Shown: positions 1 to 8,345 of the stretch, in pieces
Layout: each line of letters begins with the position of its first letter
Position numbering within the stretch: position 1 is the first letter of the stretch
Source of the DNA: Chloroflexota bacterium
Lineage (GTDB): Bacteria; Chloroflexota; Anaerolineae; Anaerolineales; Villigracilaceae
NCBI GenBank assembly: GCA_024224815.1
Contig: JAAENC010000616.1
Span: forward strand, 1-44,803
Direction of reading: 5' to 3'
Length of the DNA stretch: 44,803 nucleotides
Made by a program: the position numbers and the translations under genes
The notes under the pieces: generated by a model
Databases searched by the model: none
Told to the model about the DNA's origin: nothing
What the model saw: the letters and a program-made list of their open reading frames with translations, nothing else

Positions 1-112
1 ATATGTCCACGTACAAAAGTCTTCAAAGTCGTTTATCATTGAGGCGTCCTCCTTTGTAATTTGGTTTGTTTGAGTAACATCCCAAGTTTACTCTGGAGGA
101 CACTTCCATCAA

Positions 113-316
113 TCATGTAGAACTAGCATAAGGCCCTACTACTGCAACAATTACAATTCCTATTAGCACTAAGATAGAGTTACCAATTGGGGATAAGTTT
201 GGCTGAACAACAAAACTAACGAAAAAAATGATAACGGAAACAATAACAATAACGAGCAAAGAAATTAGTAGTGCTTTTTTTGAATGCGATGATTTTGTTG
301 ATTTCTTTGTGGGCAT
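113..316 (-). CDS. small two-helix membrane protein, hypothetical
   Basis: A 67-residue protein of unknown function. It has a basic, Ser/Lys-rich N-terminus of about 14 residues and then two hydrophobic stretches (about residues 15-37 and 45-62) that would form a membrane hairpin. The split between a charged start and two clean helices is what argues for a real gene. No strong Shine-Dalgarno sequence precedes the ATG. It is downstream of serS on the same strand but is separated from it by an intrinsic terminator, so it is probably transcribed independently. I recognise no family. Confidence 0.45.
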   Translation of the reverse strand: MPTKKSTKSSHSKKALLISLLVIVIVSVIIFFVSFVVQPNLSPIGNSILVLIGIVIVAVVGPYASST

Positions 317-389
317 GAGCTTATTTGTATTGTATTCGTCCTACAGAATAATTAACGTTGCGGTTATTTTTGTTACGTGTTAGCTATCT

Positions 390-430
390 TAATAAAAACT
401 TGCCCTGCTTATTATACATGGCAAGTTTGG
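390..430 (-). terminator. intrinsic terminator after serS
   Basis: Reading the minus strand, a 9-bp stem (AAACTTGCC paired with GGCAAGTTT, loop of 15 nt) is followed by TTTTATT. It lies about 85 nt beyond the serS stop codon in the right orientation to end that transcript. Confidence 0.7.
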
Positions 431-448
431 TTTCTAATATTTTTGATG

Positions 449-494
449 GTTGAGTAGTCCGCGGATTTCGATATCCCTTGGGGGCTACTCAATC
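449..494. repeat. palindromic element downstream of serS
   Basis: TTGAGTAG and CTACTCAA form the arms of an 11-bp hairpin (one G-T pair inside) around a loop of about 22 nt. It has no U-tract. It resembles the REP-like palindromes elsewhere in the window more than a terminator. Confidence 0.45.
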
Positions 495-513
495 ACCGCC
501 GCCATACCGAAGC

Positions 514-1788
514 CTACTCAGCTTCAATAACTTCGATCCCGCCCATCCATGGGCGTAAAACTTCGGGGACAATAATCGAGCCATCTTCTTGCTGATAATT
601 TTCCATGACCGCGATCATGATCCGCGGCAAAGCCGTTCCTGATCCGTTTAATGTATGAAGGAAGCGATTTTTCTTGCTATCTTCCGGCCTATAGCGGATA
701 TTCGCGCGACGTGCCTGAAAATCGGTCACATTCGAGACAGAAGAAACTTCGAGCCACTCATCACATCCAGCTGCCCAGACTTCGATATCGTAAGTGGTCG
801 TTGCGCCAAAACCTAAGTCACCAGTACATAACTGGAGAATACGATAAGGCAATCCCAGCAACTTAACAACTTCCTCGGCATCCGCTATCATTTTCTCAAA
901 AGCGGCATCTGAGTCTTCGGGTTTGACGTACATATACATCTCAACCTTGTCAAATTGATGCCCGCGTTTAATCCCGCGTACATCGCGTCCCGCACTCATT
1001 TTTTCACGCCGAAAACAGGGCGAATAGGCCGTGTAATATCTTGGCAAATCCGCTTCTTCAAAGATCTCATCCATGTGATAGCCCGTTAGCGGTACTTCGG
1101 CTGTCGGCACCATATACAAATCTTCTTCATGGTCCTTATACAAATTGCCGACAAATTTTGGCAACTGCCCTGCGCCATAAACCGTCGCTGTCTTCACCAT
1201 AAAAGGCGTATATTTTTCGGTATAACCTTGCTTTATATGCAGGTCGAGCATAAAAGAAATTAACGCCCGCTGCATACGCGCCCCGGCACCACTTAAAACG
1301 TAAAAACGGGAACCAGTGATCTTCACGCCCCGCTCAAAATCGATTATCCCGAGCGCAGGCCCCATATCCCAGTGCGTTTGCGGATCGAAATCAAAAGTGG
1401 GGATTTCGCCAACAGTCTTGATCTCAACATTTTCGGATTCATCCACGCCATAAGGCGTCGCATAGCTCGGGATATTGGGCAGGGTTGCCATAATCGACAT
1501 TAACTCGGCATCCACATCTCGCAGATCATCGTCCAAAGCCTTGATCTTATCTCCGACAGCACGCATCGCATCAATTTTTTCCTGCCGCGATTCAGCATCC
1601 TTCATCCGGCCAATTTCTTTGGAAACGGCATTTCGCTCAGCTTTGAGCTTTTCCACTTCCCCCAAAATCTCACGACGACGCCCATCCAAAGCAATAGCAG
1701 AATCTACCACTGCCACGTCAGCTTGGCGTTTTTTCAGCGCCTCACGCACCACATCAGGATTTTCACGAATTAAACGAATATCAAGCAT
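514..1788 (-). CDS. serS: seryl-tRNA synthetase
   Basis: Charges tRNA-Ser with serine in the cytoplasm. The 424 residues match the usual length of the bacterial enzyme. The N-terminal [12 protein letters not shown] is followed by a long coiled-coil tRNA-binding arm (about residues 30-105). The class II catalytic core carries motif 2 around [12 protein letters not shown] and motif 3 near the C-terminus ([10 protein letters not shown]). The ATG is preceded by a GGAGGTGCA ribosome-binding site. A long leader with a T-box riboswitch lies upstream, so expression should respond to uncharged tRNA-Ser. The gene is transcribed alone and ends at an intrinsic terminator. Confidence 0.97.
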   Translation of the reverse strand: MLDIRLIRENPDVVREALKKRQADVAVVDSAIALDGRRREILGEVEKLKAERNAVSKEIGRMKDAESRQEKIDAMRAVGDKIKALDDDLRDVDAELMSIMATLPNIPSYATPYGVDESENVEIKTVGEIPTFDFDPQTHWDMGPALGIIDFERGVKITGSRFYVLSGAGARMQRALISFMLDLHIKQGYTEKYTPFMVKTATVYGAGQLPKFVGNLYKDHEEDLYMVPTAEVPLTGYHMDEIFEEADLPRYYTAYSPCFRREKMSAGRDVRGIKRGHQFDKVEMYMYVKPEDSDAAFEKMIADAEEVVKLLGLPYRILQLCTGDLGFGATTTYDIEVWAAGCDEWLEVSSVSNVTDFQARRANIRYRPEDSKKNRFLHTLNGSGTALPRIMIAVMENYQQEDGSIIVPEVLRPWMGGIEVIEAE

Positions 1789-1802
1789 CTTGCACCTCCG
1801 GT

Positions 1803-1880
1803 AGAGACATAAGACTTTAGACTTAAGACCTAAGACTTTTGGTTTTGCTTTAGTCTGAGGTCTGATGTCTCATGTCTGAA
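1803..1880. repeat. short direct/inverted repeat cluster between T-box terminator and serS
   Basis: Several near-copies of AAGACTTAAGACCTAAGAC and an opposing GTCTGAGGTCTGATGTCTC block occupy the spacer between the T-box terminator and the serS ribosome-binding site. The pattern is that of a dispersed palindromic repeat; I see no gene in it. Confidence 0.45.
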
Positions 1881-1883
1881 AAC

Positions 1884-2246
1884 AAAAACGCCCCGATCCA
1901 CAGCAGGACGAGGGGCGCTCGTGGTGCCACCTGCTTTCGTTATGCCCCCTTTGCATTTCCCCCTAAGGGGGAAAATAATTCCTTCCCCATGAGGGGGAAG
2001 GCTAGGATGGGGGAACAACCTCTATGATGCTATAACGGGCATACCCGATTCTCTTATGACAAAGTCTCTACGAGAATAACGTGACGGTTTATGGGTAAAC
2101 TACAAAAGTCTTAAAAACTTTTGTAGTCTTGTATCTTTTCCCTACGCCAATCAGAGTGGATTTCGCTGCTTTACCGACCCTCTCACACAACCGAAGGCTC
2201 TCTGCACGGCTACGCAACTACTTATCTCCGAGTTCGTTTTAATATT
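1884..2246 (-). ncRNA. T-box riboswitch leader of serS
   Basis: On the minus strand the conserved T-box block GGTGGCACCACG lies at 1920-1931. It is followed by an intrinsic terminator (stem 1889-1894 with 1912-1917, then U-rich to 1884), the standard antiterminator/terminator switch. Upstream, the segment containing CAGAGAGCC and GTGTGAGAGG has the look of the stem I distal region. A UCC triplet at 2158-2160 followed by ACTC sits where a Ser specifier codon is expected. Specific binding of uncharged tRNA-Ser would favour antitermination. A C/G-rich dispersed repeat is lodged between stem I and the antiterminator. The specifier assignment is inference; the T-box call is secure. Confidence 0.9.
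1930..2015. repeat. C/G-rich dispersed repeat inside the serS leader
   Basis: Two nested palindromes (TTTCCCCCTAAGGGGGAAA, then TTCCCCATGAGGGGGAA) are followed by GGCTAGGATGGGGG. The block from AGGGGGAAGG through GGATGGGGG recurs directly before zwf near 24790-24811. Confidence 0.75.
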
Positions 2247-2252
2247 TCATTC

Positions 2253-2280
2253 ATTATATACGCCAGATGGGGAGAGTCAA
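2253..2280 (-). promoter_or_regulatory. sigma70-type promoter of serS T-box transcript
   Basis: On the minus strand TTGACT (2275-2280) and TATAAT (2253-2258) are separated by 16 bp. They lie a few bases before the leader, giving a transcript of about 360 nt before the T-box terminator. Confidence 0.85.
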
Positions 2281-2282
2281 GT

Positions 2283-2386
2283 TTTTTGCACGACTCCGCG
2301 AGAAAAGCTTTATCCGACGAAGCGGTCTCATTTGTTGCAAGATTGCTTCGCTTCGTAAACTACTCGCAAAATCATTTGTGATTTGT
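2283..2386. repeat. REP-like palindrome, family A (diverged copy)
   Basis: The segment runs from GACTCCGCGAGAAAAGC through a core of AAGCGGTCTC and AGATTGCTTCG to ACTCGCAAAATCATTT. It matches the outline of the GTCATTGCGAGGAGC family found at seven other places in the window, closest to the copy after the thioredoxin reductase fusion. Confidence 0.65.
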
Positions 2387-2437
2387 GGTTAGACACTCCC
2401 ATTGCTGAGATACGAACATATTTATAGTTTTTTCATG

Positions 2438-2443
2438 TATAAT
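2438..2443 (+). promoter_or_regulatory. -10 element of the recX leader RNA
   Basis: A perfect TATAAT with an A/T-rich upstream region precedes the structured leader. I see no good -35 box, so only the -10 is annotated. Confidence 0.5.
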
Positions 2444-2449
2444 AGATGC

Positions 2450-2755
2450 AATCCGTAATGGATTTTTACTTAACAATTCTCTACCGCCCAATTGCGGTCA
2501 TAACTTTTAAAAAGATATTCTGAAAATTTTTAGGGTTCGCCCTACTGGATTTTATTTGGGACGCTCATTTTTTATGAGCAATGATGTGAAAAGCGGGTCG
2601 AAAAATCGAATACGTACGGAAAGCACATCATCCCCGATGACCTCGTCATCTCTATTTACCTATATCTGATTCTCATCACCTATAGGTTTATCCACAAACA
2701 GAAACTCTCTTAACAGTCGTGACCTCTTAGTAGGGTCACGACTGTCTGTTTTTAA
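2450..2755 (+). ncRNA. structured leader or small RNA upstream of recX
   Basis: About 300 nt without a credible ORF, packed with consecutive hairpins. These are ACCGC/GCGGT (2483-2498), TAGGG-TTCG-CCCTA with a UUCG tetraloop (2531-2544), GCTCAT/ATGAGC (2563-2579), an 8-bp pair ATGATGTG/CACATCAT enclosing 35 nt (2581-2631), and GATGAC-CTC-GTCATC (2636-2650). It begins after a TATAAT and ends in a strong terminator that touches recX. I do not recognise it as tmRNA, 6S, SRP RNA, RNase P RNA or a known riboswitch. It may be an attenuating leader of recX or an independent sRNA. Confidence 0.55.
2713..2753 (+). terminator. intrinsic terminator immediately before recX
   Basis: A perfect 12-bp stem (ACAGTCGTGACC with GGTCACGACTGT, 9-nt loop) is followed by CTGTTTTT. 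The U-tract ends four bases before the recX ATG. Confidence 0.9.
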
Positions 2756-2756
2756 A

Positions 2757-3404
2757 ATGCAAAAAATTACTGCCATCAAAGTGCAACGTAGGAATACTGA
2801 ACGAGTAAGCATCTTTTTGGATGGCGAATTCGCCTTCGGCCTCGCCCGTGTTTTAGCTGGCTTTTTGCAAATTGGACAGATTCTCGGCGAAGAAAAAATT
2901 GCCGCACTACAAGCCGAAGACGAAATGGAAATGGCATATCTGAGAGCAATAAATTTTCTCAGCTACAGACCCCGCTCATCGGCAGAGATACGTAAAAACT
3001 TGAAAAAGCATGAGGTCCCGGAACTCTGCGTTGAACCGACAATAGAACGCCTCGAAAAAAATGGTTTTCTCAACGATGCAGATTTTGCAAAAAGCTGGGT
3101 AGAAAACAGAAATACCTTTCGCCCACGCGGAGGACGCGCCCTAAGAGCCGAACTCCGTCAAAAAGGCCTTTCAGATGAAATTATCCAATCTACTATAGAT
3201 GAGATGGTCAACGAAGAAGAACTGGTTTATAGCGCAGGTATAAAGAAAGCCAAAAAATTAGCAAAGCGAAATTTAGAATGGCAAGATTTTCGCAAAAAGC
3301 TGGCAGCCTTTCTTGCAAGACGTGGCTTTAACTATGGCGTGATTTCCCCCATCCTTTCGCAGTTATGGGATGAGGTGCAAGAGGAAGAAGAAATAGAAGA
3401 GTAA
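2757..3404 (+). CDS. recX: regulatory protein RecX
   Basis: RecX binds RecA filaments and tempers recombination and SOS activity. The 215 residues show the tandem three-helix repeats of the family, including the typical block around FLSYRPRSSAEIRKNL (about residue 69 on) and LEKNGFLNDADFAKSWVENR. The C-terminal tail is very acidic. The N-terminal 45 residues form the small beta domain seen in longer RecX proteins. The start codon lies directly after a transcription terminator and has no Shine-Dalgarno sequence, so expression probably depends on read-through or on a leader-controlled mechanism. No recA gene lies in the window; rny follows 190 bp downstream on the same strand. Confidence 0.9.
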   Translation: MQKITAIKVQRRNTERVSIFLDGEFAFGLARVLAGFLQIGQILGEEKIAALQAEDEMEMAYLRAINFLSYRPRSSAEIRKNLKKHEVPELCVEPTIERLEKNGFLNDADFAKSWVENRNTFRPRGGRALRAELRQKGLSDEIIQSTIDEMVNEEELVYSAGIKKAKKLAKRNLEWQDFRKKLAAFLARRGFNYGVISPILSQLWDEVQEEEEIEE

Positions 3405-3593
3405 AGAAAATCGTAGGTCGCGTTTTTATCGTGACGTTTTTTAGCAAATTGAGCAAGTCGTGCTAAAAGCATGGTCTACAGATTACGAGAAAAGCTTTGT
3501 TTCCAGGAAAATATCAGTTTAGCGGAAGCAAGCCTAAATCCGGGAGCGATGCGCTCCATCTATCTATAAAAATGACTGAATAATGAGGAAAAA

Positions 3594-5117
3594 ATGAATC
3601 CAATACTGATCGGAATAATCTCTCTGCTAGTTGGCGCAGCCATTGGCTTTATGGTTAACCGCTATCTTAATGAGCAAGAACAAAAGCGTCAGAAAATGAC
3701 TGCTGATGATATTGTCAAAGGCGCAACCGAGCAAGGACGTTTGATCGAAATTCAGGCACGAGATAGTGCACTGAAAATCACACGCGAATCCGAAGCTGAT
3801 ATTGCCAAGCGAAGAAGTGAGCTTAATCAGGAAGAAAGCCGAATTCATACTCGCCGTGATGAGCAAGATAGTCGCGCCGAGCGTTTGGAACAACGCGAAG
3901 AAAAAGTAAATAAACGGCAGAGTGCTGTAGACCGTCGTGCAAATGAAGTGAATAAACAGCACGAAGTACAAATGCAGAAACTGCAAGAAATTTCGCAAAT
4001 GACAACAGATGAGGCCAAGGAAATTATTCTCGCCGAAGTAGAAAAAGATGCACGTGGCGATATGGCGCGTATTGTGCGCCAAATTGAAGCCGAGGCTCGC
4101 GCTGATGGTGAAAAACGTGCCCGCAAATTAATTGCAGATGCTATTCAGCGTGTCGCTTCAGAACATGTTTCAGAAGTGACTTCAAAAATTGTTACCTTGC
4201 CAAATGATGATATGAAAGGCCGTATCGTTGGACGAAACGGACGCAATATCCGTGCTTTTGAGCAAGCAGCCGGTGTAGATGTAATCGTAGACGACACCCC
4301 CGAAGCTGTAACAATCTCTTGTTTTGACTCAGTACGCCGTGAAATTGGTAGACGTGCGATGACCCGCCTAACATTAGACGGGCGTATCCACCCCGCACAT
4401 ATTGAGAAAATTGTAAAAGAAGAGACCAAAGCTGTCGATAAAGTGATGGCAGAAGCTGGCGAACAAGCCGCTTATGATGCCGGGATTAGCGGGCTAAAAC
4501 CCGAAATTCTACGCATGATGGGGCGACTCAAGTTCCGTACTTCTTATGGACAAAATCAATTGTCCCACGCTGTTGAAGCTTCCAAACTTGCCAGCATTAT
4601 CGCTGCCGAAATTGGTGCAGATATAGAAGTAGCCAAATTGGGCGGCTTTTTACACGATATTGGCAAGGCAATGGATCATAACCAGGAAGGCACACACGCC
4701 AAACTTGGCGCAGAATTCTGCCGCCGCTATGGTGTAAAAAACCAGAAAGTATTGAATGCAATTGCTTCCCATCACCATGAAGAAGATCAGGCGTCCGTTG
4801 AAGCCGTTATCACTGAAGCTGCCGACGCAATTTCTGGCGCACGCCCAGGCGCACGCCGCGAAGACCTCGAAGCCTATATCAAACGCATCCGCGCGCTCGA
4901 AGATTTGGCAAAATCCTTCAAGGGCGTTCAAAATGCCTACGCTATTCAGGCCGGACGCGAAGTTCGTATTATTGTCAGCCCAGACGATATTGACGATTTC
5001 ACCGCCGGAAAATTGGCACGCGATATTGCCAAGCAGATCGAAGAGAATATGCAATATCCCGGTCAGATCAAAGTGATCGTTATCCGCGAAACACGCGCAA
5101 TCGACTACGCGAAGTAA
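3594..5117 (+). CDS. rny: ribonuclease Y
   Basis: Membrane-anchored endoribonuclease that starts mRNA decay. Its 507 residues fit the family length. The N-terminal transmembrane helix (about 3-23) is followed by a long charged coiled coil (about 35-190). A KH RNA-binding domain comes next (GRNGRNIRAFEQ, around 213). The HD phosphohydrolase domain carries the catalytic HD in FLHDIGKAMDH (around 353) and further metal ligands in ASHHHEED. The upstream 190 bp has repeat-like sequence and no clear promoter. A bidirectional terminator follows the stop. The charged coiled coil also explains several spurious antisense open frames. Confidence 0.96.
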   Translation: MNPILIGIISLLVGAAIGFMVNRYLNEQEQKRQKMTADDIVKGATEQGRLIEIQARDSALKITRESEADIAKRRSELNQEESRIHTRRDEQDSRAERLEQREEKVNKRQSAVDRRANEVNKQHEVQMQKLQEISQMTTDEAKEIILAEVEKDARGDMARIVRQIEAEARADGEKRARKLIADAIQRVASEHVSEVTSKIVTLPNDDMKGRIVGRNGRNIRAFEQAAGVDVIVDDTPEAVTISCFDSVRREIGRRAMTRLTLDGRIHPAHIEKIVKEETKAVDKVMAEAGEQAAYDAGISGLKPEILRMMGRLKFRTSYGQNQLSHAVEASKLASIIAAEIGADIEVAKLGGFLHDIGKAMDHNQEGTHAKLGAEFCRRYGVKNQKVLNAIASHHHEEDQASVEAVITEAADAISGARPGARREDLEAYIKRIRALEDLAKSFKGVQNAYAIQAGREVRIIVSPDDIDDFTAGKLARDIAKQIEENMQYPGQIKVIVIRETRAIDYAK

Positions 5118-5190
5118 CCTTACTATTTGCAATGCTCTGTGTTGCAGCTTTTCATTCTCCACGCAGAGCGTTGAGATAAAAACGCTAAAT

Positions 5191-5231
5191 AAAAATCCCC
5201 TATTCTTTTTAGAGAATAGGGGATTTTTTAT
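5191..5231. terminator. bidirectional terminator between rny and the arsenic operon
   Basis: A stem of AAAAATCCCCTATTCT against AGAATAGGGGATTTTT with a short T-rich loop has T-runs on both strands. It can stop the rny transcript and the converging rhodanese transcript. Confidence 0.9.
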
Positions 5232-5717
5232 TTAGCTTCCAAAATTTGGGCAACAAGCAAAGCGCACCGAAGGTTCTTTATATTTCTGCCATGCTTCCAT
5301 CCCTCCGCGCAAACTAAGTACAGAAGAGAAGCCTTCATCCTCCCCAAGAATATCAGCAGCGACCTTACTCTTAAGTCCGTGGTCGCAAATCAGGATCATC
5401 GCTTGCTCTTTATCATAACTTTCTTCGACCAATACTTCGTGCATAAAGTCGTCAAAAGGGAGCGAGATAGCCTGCGCTATATGCCCTGCTTCAAAAAGAT
5501 CACTCTCGCGCAAATCAACGAGCAAAAGCCCATCTCTATTGCGTGCAAGAATTTCTTCCAACGCCGCTGGCTCAATATCACGAAATTCCGCGCCACTTCT
5601 CATCCGTCGCGCGAAATCGAGCAGAGAGACGCTTTCTATCTCGCGGAGCTTTTTTCGGGCGATCAAAGTTGCCACAATTAAAAGGACAATGGCTATTCCT
5701 ATAATTAAAATATTCAT
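5232..5717 (-). CDS. membrane-anchored rhodanese-domain protein
   Basis: Single-domain rhodanese of 161 residues, expected to carry sulfane sulfur on an active-site cysteine. An N-terminal transmembrane helix (about 3-20) should anchor it. The active-site loop reads CDHGLKS with Cys111; the usual Arg in this loop is Lys. The tail ends with a second cysteine pair (CCPNFGS), which is unusual and might bind metal or act in resolving disulfides. It starts 3 nt after the arsM stop, so it is the last gene of the arsenic operon. A role in supplying reduced sulfur or in arsenic redox chemistry is inference from position. Confidence 0.85.
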   Translation of the reverse strand: MNILIIGIAIVLLIVATLIARKKLREIESVSLLDFARRMRSGAEFRDIEPAALEEILARNRDGLLLVDLRESDLFEAGHIAQAISLPFDDFMHEVLVEESYDKEQAMILICDHGLKSKVAADILGEDEGFSSVLSLRGGMEAWQKYKEPSVRFACCPNFGS

Positions 5718-5720
5718 ACT

Positions 5721-6596
5721 CTAAACCGGTTTACGCGCCGTAATTTTTGCACTAAAAACAGCTTTATAAACCGCTTCTTTTGACAAACCATCTAATTGGA
5801 TTTCTCCTCCGAGTTGGCGAACGGCATCATCAACTTGGTCTCGGTCTAAATACACCGGGGTAATTTCAACATCGACGAAACCTGCCTCTTTTATACCTGA
5901 GATATATTCTTCAACATCTAGGGCGCCCGAAACACATCCCGCCCACGCGCTCAGGCTGTCTTTTAGTCCATTCGGGAGTTCTCCCTCTGTAACCATATCG
6001 CTGACGGCTATCTTCCCGCCCGGGCGCATGGCTCTGTACATTTCACGGAAAACCTGCGGCTTATCGGTGCTGAGATTAATGACGCAGTTGGAAATAATCA
6101 CGTCAATACTTGCATCTGAAACGGGGAGATGCTCAATCTCGCCCAAACGGAACTCCACATTATCTGCGCCGACTTTGGCCTTATTAGCGCGTGCTTTTTC
6201 GAGCATGGCGGGGGTCATATCCACACCAATAACATGCCCTTCGGGACCTACCTGCTGCCCGGCGAGGAAGCAATCAATTCCGCCGCCGGAGCCGAGATCA
6301 AGAACGCTTTGGCCAGGCGTTAAAGCTGCTAAAGTAACGGGGTCGCCACAGCCAAGAGAGAGTCCGGTCACTTCTTCGGGGAGGGTATCTGCATCGGCTT
6401 CTTTATAGAATTTTTCAATAGCCGACAAATGCACAACTTCGTTTCTGGCATCTGCATCGGAATCACCACAACAGGATGATGTAGCTGTATCACTACAACA
6501 ATCAGCTGCGGTTCCGGCTTCGAAAGTTTCGGCGATTTTACTGTAACGGTCACGCACAGCGGTGCGGACATTGAGTTCGATCTTTTCTTGGGTCAT
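5721..6596 (-). CDS. arsM: arsenite S-adenosylmethionine methyltransferase
   Basis: Methylates As(III) to methylated and volatile arsenicals with SAM and thiols. The 291 residues contain SAM motif I (VLDLGSGGG, around residue 98). All three cysteines known to bind arsenic in ArsM enzymes are present: Cys83 (LGCGDP), Cys171 (SNCVINL) and Cys221 (GCVSGAL). An added N-terminal stretch carries two more cysteine pairs (DCCSD and SCCGD, residues 33-43). It lies between acr3 and the rhodanese gene on the same strand. A palindromic spacer of 143 bp separates it from acr3. Confidence 0.95.
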   Translation of the reverse strand: MTQEKIELNVRTAVRDRYSKIAETFEAGTAADCCSDTATSSCCGDSDADARNEVVHLSAIEKFYKEADADTLPEEVTGLSLGCGDPVTLAALTPGQSVLDLGSGGGIDCFLAGQQVGPEGHVIGVDMTPAMLEKARANKAKVGADNVEFRLGEIEHLPVSDASIDVIISNCVINLSTDKPQVFREMYRAMRPGGKIAVSDMVTEGELPNGLKDSLSAWAGCVSGALDVEEYISGIKEAGFVDVEITPVYLDRDQVDDAVRQLGGEIQLDGLSKEAVYKAVFSAKITARKPV

Positions 6597-6599
6597 TTT

Positions 6600-6737
6600 T
6601 ATTTTCCTAATATTTTTTTATGACAAGGATGTCACGCTAGAAGCGTGACCTACTGTCTCTGCGAGGATGATGTTTTTTCAGGCATCTCTCGTTAAAGGGT
6701 AGCAAGCCTAAATTAAGGGTGATGCGGCTTTTTATCC
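6600..6737. repeat. palindromic spacer between acr3 and arsM
   Basis: Contains GTCACGCTAGAAGCGTGAC, a perfect 8-bp stem with a 3-nt loop, followed by a TCTCTGCGAGG...CCTAAATT block resembling the spacer before rny. It is probably a REP-type insertion within the operon; I see no coding sequence. Confidence 0.5.
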
Positions 6738-6739
6738 GC

Positions 6740-7813
6740 TTAATCGGTTGCGCATTCTTTGCTGATCCCTTCGGCATCTGATCCGAAATATTTTTTCTGT
6801 ATCCAAAATGCAACGGAAACCAAGCCGATCATGACGGGGACTTCAATAAGCGGGCCGATGACGGCGGCGAAAGCTTCGCCAGAATTGATGCCAAAAACGG
6901 CAATGGCGACGGCGATAGCTAGCTCAAAATTGTTGCTGGCAGCGGTAAATGAGAGGGTGGTCGATTTTTTATAGCCAGCGTTGAGTTTATATCCCATCCA
7001 AAAGCTGATGATAAACATCAGAACGAAATAGATCACGAGCGGAATGGCAATGCGGAATACATCGGTTGGGATGGCGACGATTAGATCGCCTTTGAGACTA
7101 AACATGACCATAATGGTGAAAAGCAGGGCGATGAGGGTCATGGGGCTGATTTTGGGGACAAATTGCTCGTGATACCACTTTTGCCCTTTGGCACGCACCA
7201 GGAAAAAACGCGTCAGGAATCCGGCAATGAAAGGAATGCCAAGATAAATGAAAACGCTTTTGGCAATTTCTGCGATGGTGATCTCGACGAGGCTGCCTTC
7301 CATCCCAAACCAGGTCGGGAGAATGGTGATGAAAACATAGGCGTAGAGACTATAAAAGAGGACTTGGAAAATGCTGTTGAAAGCGACCAAGCCTGCGGCG
7401 TATTCGGTATCACCTTTGGCGAGATCGTTCCAGACGATGACCATTGCAATACAGCGCGCGAGACCGATAAGAATTAGCCCAACCATATAATGAGGGAAAT
7501 CTCGGAGGAAAATGATAGCGAGGACAAACATGAGGATTGGCCCGATGACCCAGTTCTGGACAAGAGAGATGCCCAGAATTTTCCAGTTTTTGAAAACATC
7601 GCCTAATTCTTCGTAGCGGACTTTTGCGAGCGGGGGATACATCATCAGGATCAATCCGAGCGCAATAGGGATATTGGTTGTACCCACAGAAACAGCAGTG
7701 TTGAAATTTTGTACGGCTGTGGGGAAGAAGAATCCGAAAGCCACACCAATGGCCATGGCGAGGAATATCCAGAGGGTAAGATAGCGGTCAAGAAAGGATA
7801 GATTTTTATTCAT
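6740..7813 (-). CDS. acr3: arsenite efflux transporter, Acr3 family
   Basis: Exports arsenite across the cytoplasmic membrane. The 357 residues form about ten hydrophobic helices and start with the typical [16 protein letters not shown]. The conserved transport cysteine lies in helix 4 ([13 protein letters not shown], Cys121), and the conserved acidic helix-10 region reads [12 protein letters not shown]. It lies downstream of arsR and upstream of arsM. Together they handle As(III) by export and methylation. An intrinsic terminator at the end of arsR means that transcription into acr3 depends on read-through or on a promoter in the 58-bp spacer. Confidence 0.96.
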   Translation of the reverse strand: MNKNLSFLDRYLTLWIFLAMAIGVAFGFFFPTAVQNFNTAVSVGTTNIPIALGLILMMYPPLAKVRYEELGDVFKNWKILGISLVQNWVIGPILMFVLAIIFLRDFPHYMVGLILIGLARCIAMVIVWNDLAKGDTEYAAGLVAFNSIFQVLFYSLYAYVFITILPTWFGMEGSLVEITIAEIAKSVFIYLGIPFIAGFLTRFFLVRAKGQKWYHEQFVPKISPMTLIALLFTIMVMFSLKGDLIVAIPTDVFRIAIPLVIYFVLMFIISFWMGYKLNAGYKKSTTLSFTAASNNFELAIAVAIAVFGINSGEAFAAVIGPLIEVPVMIGLVSVAFWIQKKYFGSDAEGISKECATD

Positions 7814-7857
7814 CTTTCATTCTCCTAAACAAATAGATGTTTGTCGATGCGTTTTTG

Positions 7858-7884
7858 TAAAAAAAGACACCTTATTTCGGTGTC
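7858..7884 (-). terminator. intrinsic terminator overlapping the arsR stop
   Basis: On the minus strand GACACC and GGTGTC form a 6-bp stem around 7 nt and are followed by seven T. The stem includes the last arsR codons. It would reduce transcription of acr3-arsM relative to arsR. Confidence 0.7.
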
Positions 7885-8168
7885 AAATTTAAATTTAACT
7901 CTGGTGCAAAATCTCCGGCAAGTTGACAGCAGGCATCTACGATCTTCTTTTGATTAATTGAGTAAAAAATTTGCTTGCCTTCGCGGCGTGAATCGACTAA
8001 TCCTGCTGAACGAAGAATGCTCAAGTGATGCGAAACAGTCGGCTGCGAAACATTCAGTGCAGCAACGATCTCACCAACACTGAGCCATTTGCAACAGCAG
8101 AGAGTCATTATTTTTTGGCGGGTTTCATCCGCGAGGGCTTTGGCAAAGTTAACGGTATTTTTAGTCAT
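7872..8168 (-). CDS. arsR: arsenic-responsive repressor, ArsR/SmtB family
   Basis: Winged-helix metalloregulator of 98 residues that should repress the arsenic operon until As(III) binds. The recognition helix region reads NVSQPTVSHHLSILRSAGLV. The metal-sensing cysteines are in an unusual triple (LCCCKWLSVGE, Cys24-26) at the position of the classical ELCVCDL site, with a further CC pair near residue 78. It is the first gene of the operon and lies below a promoter with an overlapping palindrome. Confidence 0.93.
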   Translation of the reverse strand: MTKNTVNFAKALADETRQKIMTLCCCKWLSVGEIVAALNVSQPTVSHHLSILRSAGLVDSRREGKQIFYSINQKKIVDACCQLAGDFAPELNLNLTPK

Positions 8169-8197
8169 ATAGATAATCTTCTATTTATTCAGATGCA

Positions 8198-8226
8198 ATA
8201 CTAATAGACAACTATCTATATGTCAA
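8198..8226 (-). promoter_or_regulatory. arsR promoter with overlapping operator-like palindrome
   Basis: TTGACA (8221-8226) and TAGTAT (8198-8203) on the minus strand are 17 bp apart. Between and around them lies TATAGATAGTTGTCTATTA, an imperfect inverted repeat (TAGA/TCTA) that could be the ArsR operator. Confidence 0.75.
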
Positions 8227-8254
8227 GAGATTAAAGCTTTTGCTTCAAAGATAA

Positions 8255-8340
8255 AAAATGCTCCGAGGGGATTTGCAATCCCCGTCTTTGAAAGAATCGC
8301 TGGATTACAAATCCAGCTAGAGCAAGGGAAGAGAAATCCA
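8255..8340. repeat. two adjacent palindromes between yczE-like gene and arsR
   Basis: GGGGATTTGCAATCCCC and GCTGGATTACAAATCCAGC are two near-perfect hairpins with similar cores. They look like a composite REP element; there is no U-tract that fits a normal terminator. Confidence 0.55.
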
Positions 8341-8345
8341 GCGAC

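Noticed and set aside
2450-2755. tmRNA, RNase P RNA, 6S RNA or SRP RNA
   Set aside because: None of the conserved blocks of these RNAs is visible, such as the tRNA-like ends, the RNase P core or the SRP tetraloop region.
3627-4429. Several antisense ORFs across the rny coiled coil and KH region
   Set aside because: They mirror the charged repeats of RNase Y, have no ribosome-binding sites and match no family.
5232-5717. Rhodanese lacking its catalytic cysteine
   Set aside because: The loop CDHGLKS does keep the cysteine (Cys111); only the usual arginine is replaced by lysine.
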